Notes under the pieces: model-generated | What the model was told of the DNA's origin: nothing | Databases searched by the model: none | What the model saw: only the letters and a program-made list of their open reading frames with translations | Source of the DNA: SGZJ01 sp949372955 | GTDB lineage: Bacteria; Bacteroidota; Bacteroidia; Flavobacteriales; Flavobacteriaceae | Length of the DNA: 64,000 nucleotides | NCBI GenBank assembly: GCA_949372955.1 | Contig: CASIAX010000001.1 | Location: forward strand, 124,001-188,000 | Direction of reading: 5' to 3' | Program-made: the position numbers and the translations under genes | Part shown: positions 36,200 to 43,073 of the stretch, piece after piece | Numbering within the stretch: the stretch's first letter is position 1 | Layout of the letters: the number at the start of each line of letters is the position of its first letter

Positions 36200-37147
36200 C
36201 TAATTTTGAATAGTAGTATCGATATTGTAGTGTTTTTTACTTTGATTATTTCTAGTCATCATTTCGCCTAAAAAACCAGCAACAAAAAACTGACTTCCAA
36301 GAATCATTGTTGTTAAGCTTATGAAAAATTCTGGTCTTTCAGTTATTAATCTACCGCTAGGGTTGAAATATACTTTATCGATTCCTAAGTATGCTGCAAA
36401 TGCAAACCCTATCATTAACATTAAAGCCCCTATGGTTCCAAAAAAGTGCATTGGTCTCTTGCCAAATCTTGACAAAAACCATATTGTCACAAGATCTAAA
36501 AAACCGTGAGTAAATCTATTCATACCGAATTTTGTTTGACCATATTTTCTAGGTCTATGTTTAATAATTTTTTCTTCAATTTTAGTATACCCTTCATTGC
36601 TAGCTAGTATGGGTATATATCTGTGCATTTCTCCATATACATTGATGTTTTTTACGACCTCATTTTTATAAGCCTTTAAACCGCAATTAAAATCGTTTAA
36701 TTTTATACCAGATGTTAGTCTAGCACAAAGATTAAAAATTTTAGATGGTAGATTCTTTGTTAATACTGGATCGAATCTTTTTTTCTTCCAGCCAGAAACT
36801 ATATCAAGATTTTTTTCTGTAATTAAATTATACATCTCTGGAATTTCTTCAGGATCATCTTGTAAATCCGCATCCATAGTAAAAACTATTTTTCCCATTG
36901 CAATATTAAATCCAGCGTGAAGGGCTTGCGATTTCCCATAGTTTTTTAAAAATTTTATCGCTTTGAATGATTTGTTATTAAGACAGATGCTTTTAATTAT
37001 ATGCCACGAATTATCATTACTACCATCATCAATATATATAGCTTCATATTTAAATGAACTTTTTTTCATAACTGAATCTATCTTATGACTTAGTTCTTTT
37101 AAAGATTCACTTTCATTCAATAATGGAATTATAATAGATATGTCCAT
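36200..37147 (-). CDS. GT2 glycosyltransferase with two C-terminal membrane segments
   Basis: A 315-residue membrane glycosyltransferase. Residues 1-220 form the GT-A fold: ISIIPLLNESESLKEL, IYIDDGSNDNSW and FTMDADLQDDPEEIPEM, where DADLQDD is the metal-binding site of the dolichyl-phosphate mannose synthase and ArnC group. RPRKYGQTKFGMNRF follows, then two membrane helices (about 232-252 and 270-295). It should transfer a sugar to a polyprenyl phosphate. It overlaps DUF4199 by one base. Confidence 0.9.
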   Translation of the reverse strand: MDISIIIPLLNESESLKELSHKIDSVMKKSSFKYEAIYIDDGSNDNSWHIIKSICLNNKSFKAIKFLKNYGKSQALHAGFNIAMGKIVFTMDADLQDDPEEIPEMYNLITEKNLDIVSGWKKKRFDPVLTKNLPSKIFNLCARLTSGIKLNDFNCGLKAYKNEVVKNINVYGEMHRYIPILASNEGYTKIEEKIIKHRPRKYGQTKFGMNRFTHGFLDLVTIWFLSRFGKRPMHFFGTIGALMLMIGFAFAAYLGIDKVYFNPSGRLITERPEFFISLTTMILGSQFFVAGFLGEMMTRNNQSKKHYNIDTTIQN

Positions 37148-37671
37148 TAAGCTTCTGTTTTATCTCTTTTAAGTATTAATGAAGTTACAAGACCTATGAG
37201 CGAAAAGAAGATAAGATTTCCAACATATTGCATAGCTATAGTTGATAAAGAGAAATTACTCTTTTTTGAGGCTTCGTCCATACTTAATGCTATCAGATCA
37301 CTTGACATTCCGAAACCTTCAAGCATTTCTTTTGTCATTATGAGCATTTCTTCATCTAAAACTTTAGCAGCATCAGGATCTACGATTACAAACACTAAAA
37401 TTGTGGTTAAATTACCTAACAGATATCCTACTGCAATAGCTATAAAATAAGATGTGAAGGCTTGTTTAAAAGAAGCTCCATTATTGATTTTTCTAGATTG
37501 AATTGTAGAGTAAATCCCTGCAGCAACGATAATTATAAAAAAACCAACTCCAAACATTGGGTTTAGAAATAATTTAAAATCTATAGCATAGGCCAATATT
37601 GTTGATAATGCTAGTACACCACCTAATTTATAACCAATATCTACTGAAATATTTTTCATCTTAGTTTCCAT
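37147..37671 (-). CDS. DUF4199 membrane protein
   Basis: A 174-residue protein with four likely membrane segments (about 13-28, 35-53, 70-95 and 142-163). Composition and layout fit DUF4199, a Bacteroidota family of unknown function often found beside a GT2 glycosyltransferase, as here. It is the first gene of the run leading to MbnH. Confidence 0.75.
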   Translation of the reverse strand: METKMKNISVDIGYKLGGVLALSTILAYAIDFKLFLNPMFGVGFFIIIVAAGIYSTIQSRKINNGASFKQAFTSYFIAIAVGYLLGNLTTILVFVIVDPDAAKVLDEEMLIMTKEMLEGFGMSSDLIALSMDEASKKSNFSLSTIAMQYVGNLIFFSLIGLVTSLILKRDKTEA

Positions 37672-37693
37672 ATTTTTAATTTATTATTAAAAA

Positions 37694-37701
37694 CAAATAT
37701 A
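37694..37701 (-). promoter_or_regulatory. -7 box of the DUF4199-to-MbnH operon
   Basis: TATATTTG on the reverse strand lies 22 bases before the DUF4199 start. It faces away from the rpmE2 promoter 40 bases further on, making this a compact divergent promoter region. Confidence 0.5.
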
Positions 37702-37740
37702 ACAAAAGCAATTTCTTCTGTAAATAAACTTAACATTATA

Positions 37741-37771
37741 TTGCTATATATTAAAAAAATATTTAGATTTG
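37741..37771 (+). promoter_or_regulatory. rpmE2 promoter
   Basis: TTG (37741-37743), 20 bases, TAGATTTG (37764-37771): a full match to TAnnTTTG at proper spacing. The leader would be about 20 bases. Confidence 0.7.
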
Positions 37772-37797
37772 CACCTCAAAATTTAAAACATTTAACG

Positions 37798-38049
37798 ATG
37801 AAAAAAGACACTCATCCTAAGGATTATAGATTAGTAGCTTTTAAAGATATGTCAAACAGCGATGTATTTTTAACAAAATCAACTGCTAATACAAGTGAAA
37901 CAATTGAACATGAAGGTGTTGAGTACCCATTAGTTAAAATGGAAATTTCAAGAACTTCTCATCCATACTACACCGGTAAATCTAAACTTGTAGATACAGC
38001 TGGTAGAATCGATAAATTTAAGACTAAATACTCTAAATTTAAGAAGTAA
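37798..38049 (+). CDS. rpmE2: 50S ribosomal protein L31, type B
   Basis: An 83-residue L31 without the zinc CxxC cysteines, hence the type B form. HPKDYRLVAFKDMSNSD and THPFYTGKSKLV-like SHPYYTGKSKLVDTAGRIDKF are diagnostic. The start is the ATG at 37798; an upstream in-frame start would lie inside the promoter. A strong terminator follows directly, so it is a single-gene unit. Confidence 0.96.
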   Translation: MKKDTHPKDYRLVAFKDMSNSDVFLTKSTANTSETIEHEGVEYPLVKMEISRTSHPYYTGKSKLVDTAGRIDKFKTKYSKFKK

Positions 38050-38074
38050 ACATATTTAAAATATTTATTTTATT

Positions 38075-38108
38075 AAAGTCTTTCATCTTTTTGAAAGGCT
38101 TTTTTTTA
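38075..38108 (+). terminator. Rho-independent terminator of rpmE2
   Basis: The stem AGTCTTTCA/TGAAAGGCT (one G-T pair) with the 6-base loop TCTTTT is followed by a run of eight T. Confidence 0.85.
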
Positions 38109-38129
38109 TTTTTACATAAAATGTAACCC

Positions 38130-39308
38130 ATGAATTATATATTATTTGATGGACCTAGTAGAAATAATTTACTTCCACTAACCTATACAAGACCCGTTGC
38201 AGAGATTAGGGTAGGGGTACTAACTATTCGAGAAAAATGGGAGACTTTTTTGCATTCAACTATTACTACAATTACAGAAGACTATCTTTCTGATAAGTTC
38301 CCAATGGTAGAGTTTGATGAAAATATTTTTATTAACGCTTCTTTTTTGCCAAATCCAGAACTTGTTAAGTTAATATCTAACTTAAAACCTAATCAGTCAA
38401 TTAATTCAGGTGATAATTTAATTGCTTTTTATTCAAATCAAAGCCAAGAAGAAATTGACTTAGACACTTTTAAGAAAATAAATTTCACAACTCCGTTATT
38501 GCAAATAACTTGTTTGACTGATATATTTAAAATTAATTCCTTGGCTATTAAAGCTGATTATGATTTGATTACTAATAACAGGGTTTCATCAAAAATATCA
38601 AATACTAATAATTTAATTCATCCTGAAAATATTTTTATAGAAGATGGTGTTAGTATGGAGTTTGTTACTTTAAATGCAACTGATGGACCAATTTATATAG
38701 CTAAAGACTGCGAGATTATGGAAGGTTCATTAATTAGAGGCCCCTTTGCATTATGTGAAAACTCAATATTAAAGCTTGGATCTAAGATTTATGGAGGTAC
38801 AACTATTGGTCCTTATTGTAAAATAGGAGGTGAAGTTACTAATTCTGTTGTTTTTGGTTATAGCAATAAAGGGCATGATGGTTATTTGGGTAATTCTTTG
38901 ATTGGAGAGTGGTGTAACTTAGGAGCTGACACAAACACTTCTAATTTAAAAAACAATTATGCAGATGTTAAGATATGGAATTATGAAGAGGATAAATTTC
39001 TAACAACAGGAGAACAGTTTTGTGGACTTATAATGGGAGATCATAGTAAGAGTGCTATAAACACAATGTTTAATACTGGAACTATAGTAGGCGTTTGTTC
39101 TAATATTTTTGGTTCTGGCTTTCCAAGAAATTTTGTACCAAGTTTTTCTTGGGGTGGAAATAAGGGTTTTACTGAATATAATATTGATAAAGTTTTTGAG
39201 GTTAATAAAAAAGTTATGAAGAGAAAAAAATGTATTTTTTCTGAAAAAGATAAAGCAATTTACACACACCTAAAGACTATTACTAGTCCTTACCGATCTA
39301 ATTTTTAG
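38130..39308 (+). CDS. GlmU-like putative sugar nucleotidyltransferase
   Basis: A 392-residue protein annotated in Bacteroidota as GlmU family. The N-terminus NYILFDGPSRNNLLPLTYTR differs from true GlmU (no LAAGxGTRM motif), but the C-terminal half is a left-handed beta-helix of hexapeptide repeats (GSLIRGPFALCENSILKLG, IGPYCKIGGEVTNSVVFG). It may be a sugar-1-phosphate nucleotidyl- or acyltransferase in envelope synthesis; the substrate is unknown. Its 3' end overlaps the convergent OppA-like gene by 11 bases. Confidence 0.8.
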   Translation: MNYILFDGPSRNNLLPLTYTRPVAEIRVGVLTIREKWETFLHSTITTITEDYLSDKFPMVEFDENIFINASFLPNPELVKLISNLKPNQSINSGDNLIAFYSNQSQEEIDLDTFKKINFTTPLLQITCLTDIFKINSLAIKADYDLITNNRVSSKISNTNNLIHPENIFIEDGVSMEFVTLNATDGPIYIAKDCEIMEGSLIRGPFALCENSILKLGSKIYGGTTIGPYCKIGGEVTNSVVFGYSNKGHDGYLGNSLIGEWCNLGADTNTSNLKNNYADVKIWNYEEDKFLTTGEQFCGLIMGDHSKSAINTMFNTGTIVGVCSNIFGSGFPRNFVPSFSWGGNKGFTEYNIDKVFEVNKKVMKRKKCIFSEKDKAIYTHLKTITSPYRSNF

Positions 39309-40890
39309 TAACCCTTCTTAAATCTAAAATATTTATTGGGTTAACTCCTAAGCCTTTTACATTTTTATGAGTAAACCTAATTACTTCGTCATAGTACAAT
39401 GGTACAATAACGGATTCTTCCATTATAATTGAATCCATTTTTCTATATAAAGATTCTTTTGTTTGTTGATTTTTTTCACTCAATGATGATTCATATAATT
39501 TATCATAAATTTTATTTGAAAAATGAGTATAATTTGGGCCAGATGGTGCTAAATTTTTAGAATAATATAGGGATAAGTAATTTTGTGCATCTGGATAATC
39601 TGCAACCCAGCTAGCTCTGAAAAAATCTAATTTGCCATTAGCTTTGGCTTCCTTTAAGGACGAGGCGGGTATTACATCGACAATAATATTAACTCCTATT
39701 TTTTCAATTTCTTTTTGAATAAATTCACAAAAAACTAAATAATTACTTGTGGTTGTAAGTTTAATTGTTGGGTTTTTATCACCAGACTCACTTATGTATT
39801 GATTAACTAATTCCCTTGCTAACTCTTGGTTGTACTTATAATAAACTTCATTAGAGTAACCAGGTAATCCATTTGGTATAAAACCAGTATTTGCATTTAT
39901 ACCTATCCCATTTCTTAGGAATTTTATCATTTTATTTCTGTCAAAGCCTAAATTAATTGCTTGTCTAATTAACTTAGATGTAGCAATTGGATTTGAAGAT
40001 TTGTTGTAAAACCCTAAATATTCTGTATTTAGATATGGTGCTCTAATAATATTGATTTTGTCTGAATATTTATCAGATAATTTTCCTACTCTATCTAAAA
40101 GCTCATCTTTGTAGGATTCATCTAAGCCTGAAATAAAATCTAAGTTTGATTGTATGAATTCTAAGAACTCACTTTGTTTCTCAGGAATAAATGTTACTGA
40201 AACTGCTTCGAGATATGGTAAAGCACTTCCACTTTTGTCTTTTTCAAAATAACTTTCATTTTTTCTAAGGACTAATTTTATATTCTCTTCCCATCTTTTA
40301 AATTTAAATGGTCCAGTTCCTATTGGATTTCTTCTAAAGTCATTACCATAGTGCTCAACAATTTCCTTAGGCACAACCGAGCAATATTTCATTGAAAGGA
40401 TTCCTAAAAAGGCATTAAAGGGCTCTATTAGCCTAATTTCAAAAACACTGTCATTTACTGCTTTATAATCTTCAACTTTCTCTAATACCCATGCTCCCGG
40501 AGAGGCTAATTTCTCGTCTAGAATTCTGTCAAAGCTATATGAGAAATCTTTGGCAATAACTTTTCTGTTATCTAATAACTCATGATCATGAAATTTAATA
40601 TTAGTATTTAAATTAAATGTATAAACTTTTCCGCTATTAGAAATATTCCAGTTTTTTGCTATTGAAGGAATAATATTTAAGTTCTTGTCCATTTCAACAA
40701 GCCCATTGAATAATTGATTTACTACCCATATATCGGAATTATCTTTTGCGAAAGCTGGATCTAAAGAGCTGATGTTTTTATGCTCATTATATCGAAAAAC
40801 TAAGTGATCATTATCATCATAAGTATTAACACTACACGTATTTAGTATTAACAACACTATTATTGATAATATTAATTCAATTTTAATCAT
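39298..40890 (-). CDS. Oligopeptide ABC transporter substrate-binding lipoprotein
   Basis: A 530-residue lipoprotein (LLILNTCSV, lipid on Cys19) of the SBP family 5 (DppA/OppA). ISSLDPAFAKDNSDIWVVNQLFNGL is the usual N-terminal block, with NPIGTGPFKFKRWE and WVADYPDAQNYLSLYYS further on. It should bind peptides in the envelope for import. No permease or ATPase genes are next to it, so partners must lie elsewhere. Confidence 0.9.
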   Translation of the reverse strand: MIKIELILSIIVLLILNTCSVNTYDDNDHLVFRYNEHKNISSLDPAFAKDNSDIWVVNQLFNGLVEMDKNLNIIPSIAKNWNISNSGKVYTFNLNTNIKFHDHELLDNRKVIAKDFSYSFDRILDEKLASPGAWVLEKVEDYKAVNDSVFEIRLIEPFNAFLGILSMKYCSVVPKEIVEHYGNDFRRNPIGTGPFKFKRWEENIKLVLRKNESYFEKDKSGSALPYLEAVSVTFIPEKQSEFLEFIQSNLDFISGLDESYKDELLDRVGKLSDKYSDKINIIRAPYLNTEYLGFYNKSSNPIATSKLIRQAINLGFDRNKMIKFLRNGIGINANTGFIPNGLPGYSNEVYYKYNQELARELVNQYISESGDKNPTIKLTTTSNYLVFCEFIQKEIEKIGVNIIVDVIPASSLKEAKANGKLDFFRASWVADYPDAQNYLSLYYSKNLAPSGPNYTHFSNKIYDKLYESSLSEKNQQTKESLYRKMDSIIMEESVIVPLYYDEVIRFTHKNVKGLGVNPINILDLRRVTKN

Positions 40891-41033
40891 ATAATTTTAA
40901 TTTGTGAATCCACAACTTTGTAAAAAGTAATAAATCATTCGACAAAAATCTTAATTAATGGTATGCATTAGTTAAATTAAAGTCTATAGATTTTTTAGAT
41001 AATATACGATTGAGTAAAAACTCTAGAGTTTGT

Positions 41034-41318
41034 TTAAATTCTAATCCCAACAGGTAACATTTTTTTGTATTTCCTATTCTTTCTAATGAATTTAGCAATT
41101 GTTGGTGCTGTTGGTACAACACTAATTTCCCTGTCTCTAATGTCTTCAAGAACTAGAACAAGAAACTCTTCCGTAAAACTATCGTCACTAACAGATTCAG
41201 GAATTATAAGCTTCGTTAAAAAAATTTTTCTATCTTGGAGAGAGTATTCAATTATAGCTAAATCATCACTTACCTGTAACTCATATTGTCTCAAAAAAGT
41301 ATTGTCAATTAATGCCAT
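41034..41318 (-). CDS. Small GNAT acetyltransferase (YjdJ/COG2388-like)
   Basis: A 94-residue protein: LAIIEYSLQDRKIFLTKLIIPE, then VVPTAPTIAKFIRKNRKYKKML, matching the short acetyltransferases of the COG2388 group, which comprise only the acetyl-CoA-binding core. Substrate unknown. An open frame of 112 codons lies antisense to it, but the GNAT-like pattern decides for the reverse strand. Confidence 0.7.
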   Translation of the reverse strand: MALIDNTFLRQYELQVSDDLAIIEYSLQDRKIFLTKLIIPESVSDDSFTEEFLVLVLEDIRDREISVVPTAPTIAKFIRKNRKYKKMLPVGIRI

Positions 41319-41410
41319 TCAACATGATTTTATTAGTAAATATTATGAGGAATTATTTATCAAAATTACAAAAAAATATTCGATATTAGAATTTAATAAA
41401 TAATAAACTA

Positions 41411-42070
41411 TTGAAAACTAAACATATATACCTAATGCCAGGGATGTCGGCTAATCCTCTAATTTTTGAAATGATTAAATTTCCTAAAGATATTTATGAA
41501 GTTCATTTAATGAAGTGGATTCCCCCCATTCTAAATGAAAGTATTGAGTCTTATGCAACTAGACTATCAACAGGTATTATTCACCATAAACCAGTCTTAA
41601 TAGGAGTTTCTTTTGGAGGTTTAATAGTTCAAGAAATAAGTAAATTATTAGAAGTTGATAAATTGATTATAATATCAAGTGTTAAATCCAACAGAGAACT
41701 TCCACTTTATATGAAGTCAGCTAAGTTTTTAAAATTATATAATTACTTCCCCCTCAAGCTATTTGATGAAATTTTTAATATATCTAAATTTTTAAAAATC
41801 AATAAAATCTATAAAAAAATAGATTTAGCGGACAAATATTTATCAGTTAGAGATGAGAATTATTTAAAGTGGGCTATACGTGAAATTTTAAATTGGAAGC
41901 AAAAAGAACCATTAGATGGAGTAATTCATTTACATGGAGATAAGGATCTAACGTTTCCTATTAGTTTAATAAAAAATTGTATAACAATTCATGGAGGTAC
42001 CCATGCTTTAATTTTAACTAAATACCGATGGTTGAATAAAAACTTAATTCAGATTATAGAAAGTGAATAA
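41411..42070 (+). CDS. Alpha/beta hydrolase
   Basis: A 219-residue hydrolase. The nucleophile elbow GVSFGG (S67) is clear, and the acid is in HLHGDKDLTFP and the base in HGGTHALI (H198). The start is TTG at 41411, which keeps the first strand KHIYLMPGM complete; the next ATG (41435) would remove it. Substrate unknown. Confidence 0.8.
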   Translation: MKTKHIYLMPGMSANPLIFEMIKFPKDIYEVHLMKWIPPILNESIESYATRLSTGIIHHKPVLIGVSFGGLIVQEISKLLEVDKLIIISSVKSNRELPLYMKSAKFLKLYNYFPLKLFDEIFNISKFLKINKIYKKIDLADKYLSVRDENYLKWAIREILNWKQKEPLDGVIHLHGDKDLTFPISLIKNCITIHGGTHALILTKYRWLNKNLIQIIESE

Positions 42071-42087
42071 GTATTGTTTTAATACAC

Positions 42088-42648
42088 TTACCTTCTTTGC
42101 CCTTTTTGCCCTCCGAAATGTTGATTAGGCATTTGACCTTTTTTCATCTGAGCTTTCATCATTTTTACTTGATCTGCTAACATGTTTCTCTTGTCAAGTT
42201 TTTGAGCTTCACTTAACAATTTTTGAGCTTCAATTTTCCTTCTTTTACTAAATGCTATTCCTGCTAGATTTAATTTAGCCATAGCTAAATCGTGATCCAT
42301 ACTTAATCCAAAACTTATTGCTTTTTTAAAGAATTTTTCTGCTTCGTTCATATTGGTTTGTGAAACCATTATACCTTTTATATAATTGTAATAGCCTTGT
42401 TGTTTTATTGTTAACGATGATCTTGGGTTTTTAATTTTACCCAGCCATTTATTGGCTCCTTCAAAATTTTGTTTTCTTAATTGAAAAAACGCTAATAATA
42501 TCATTTCATTTTTAAAGTAAAGAAATATAAATATAGTGGCTAGTAGGATCCACATAATTCCAGCTCCGATATAACCTTCAGTAAATTCGTAAACAGAATA
42601 AGATAATATTCCGATAGCTAAAATGATTTTAATATTTTTATTAAACAT
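42088..42648 (-). CDS. Small membrane protein with TPR-like helices
   Basis: A 186-residue protein with two membrane segments (about 5-22 and 25-42) and then helical repeats, e.g. NMNEAEKFFKKAISFGLSMDHD and LAMAKLNLAGIAFSKRRKIEA, resembling TPRs. The C-terminus is basic and Gly/Gln-rich. I chose the ATG at 42648; an earlier in-frame ATG at 42687 would add 13 residues without visible support. Function unknown. Confidence 0.65.
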   Translation of the reverse strand: MFNKNIKIILAIGILSYSVYEFTEGYIGAGIMWILLATIFIFLYFKNEMILLAFFQLRKQNFEGANKWLGKIKNPRSSLTIKQQGYYNYIKGIMVSQTNMNEAEKFFKKAISFGLSMDHDLAMAKLNLAGIAFSKRRKIEAQKLLSEAQKLDKRNMLADQVKMMKAQMKKGQMPNQHFGGQKGQRR

Positions 42649-42711
42649 TGGTTCTTTTTTTAAGATATACAAAGTTAAGAAAAACAATTAATAATTTTTT
42701 TAAATTTTAGA

Positions 42712-42742
42712 TTTGTCAAAGTAAAAACTCTTTGTATATTTG
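42712..42742 (+). promoter_or_regulatory. rpmH promoter
   Basis: TTTG (42712-42715), 19 bases, TATATTTG (42735-42742): an exact match to the Bacteroidota consensus. The leader would be about 57 bases. Confidence 0.75.
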
Positions 42743-42805
42743 CGAGCAGTTTTTAATGTAATTAAGAACAGATAAATCAAGTACTAAATAAATAAAAATT
42801 AAGAC

Positions 42806-42967
42806 ATGCCAAAAAGAACATTTCAGCCTTCTAAAAGAAAAAGAAGAAACAAACATGGTTTTATGGAAAGAATGGCTTCAGTAAGTGGCAGGAAAGTTTT
42901 AGCTCGAAGAAGAGCTAAGGGTAGAAAAAAACTTTCAGTATCCTCAGAAATTCGTCATAAAAAATAA
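42806..42967 (+). CDS. rpmH: 50S ribosomal protein L34
   Basis: A 53-residue protein, MPKRTFQPSKRKRRNKHGF at the start followed by GRKVLARRRAKGRKKLS, unmistakably L34. It is very basic and joins the large ribosomal subunit. It has its own promoter and terminator. Many bacteria keep rpmH next to rnpA and dnaA; here it stands alone between a TPR protein and carB. Confidence 0.97.
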   Translation: MPKRTFQPSKRKRRNKHGFMERMASVSGRKVLARRRAKGRKKLSVSSEIRHKK

Positions 42968-42990
42968 TGATTAACAATTGTTAATATAAT

Positions 42991-43024
42991 AAAGGTGTTG
43001 CTGTTAGCAATGCCTTTTTTTTTA
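42991..43024 (+). terminator. Rho-independent terminator of rpmH
   Basis: An 11-pair stem AAAGGTGTTGC/GCAATGCCTTT with two G-T pairs and loop TGTTA runs into a tract of T. Confidence 0.85.
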
Positions 43025-43037
43025 CCTTTTTGATAAC

Positions 43038-43045
43038 TATTTTTG
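43038..43045 (+). promoter_or_regulatory. -7 box of carB
   Basis: TATTTTTG fits TAnnTTTG and lies 28 bases before the carB start. No good TTTG is seen at -33 because the terminator T tract occupies that region. Confidence 0.45.
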
Positions 43046-43073
43046 AATTCAGGTTCAATTTAATTCTTAATTA

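Noticed and set aside
40955..41149. A 64-codon reverse frame overlapping the 3' end of the GNAT gene
   Set aside because: It overlaps the GNAT gene in another frame and has no recognisable features; the remaining intergenic part shows nothing I can support.
41065..41403. A 112-codon forward frame antisense to the small GNAT gene
   Set aside because: Its protein shows no family pattern, and the reverse strand encodes a recognisable COG2388-type acetyltransferase.
42649..42687. A 13-residue N-terminal extension of the TPR-like membrane protein
   Set aside because: The extension has no visible conservation and reaches toward the rpmH promoter; I used the inner ATG, though this is not certain.
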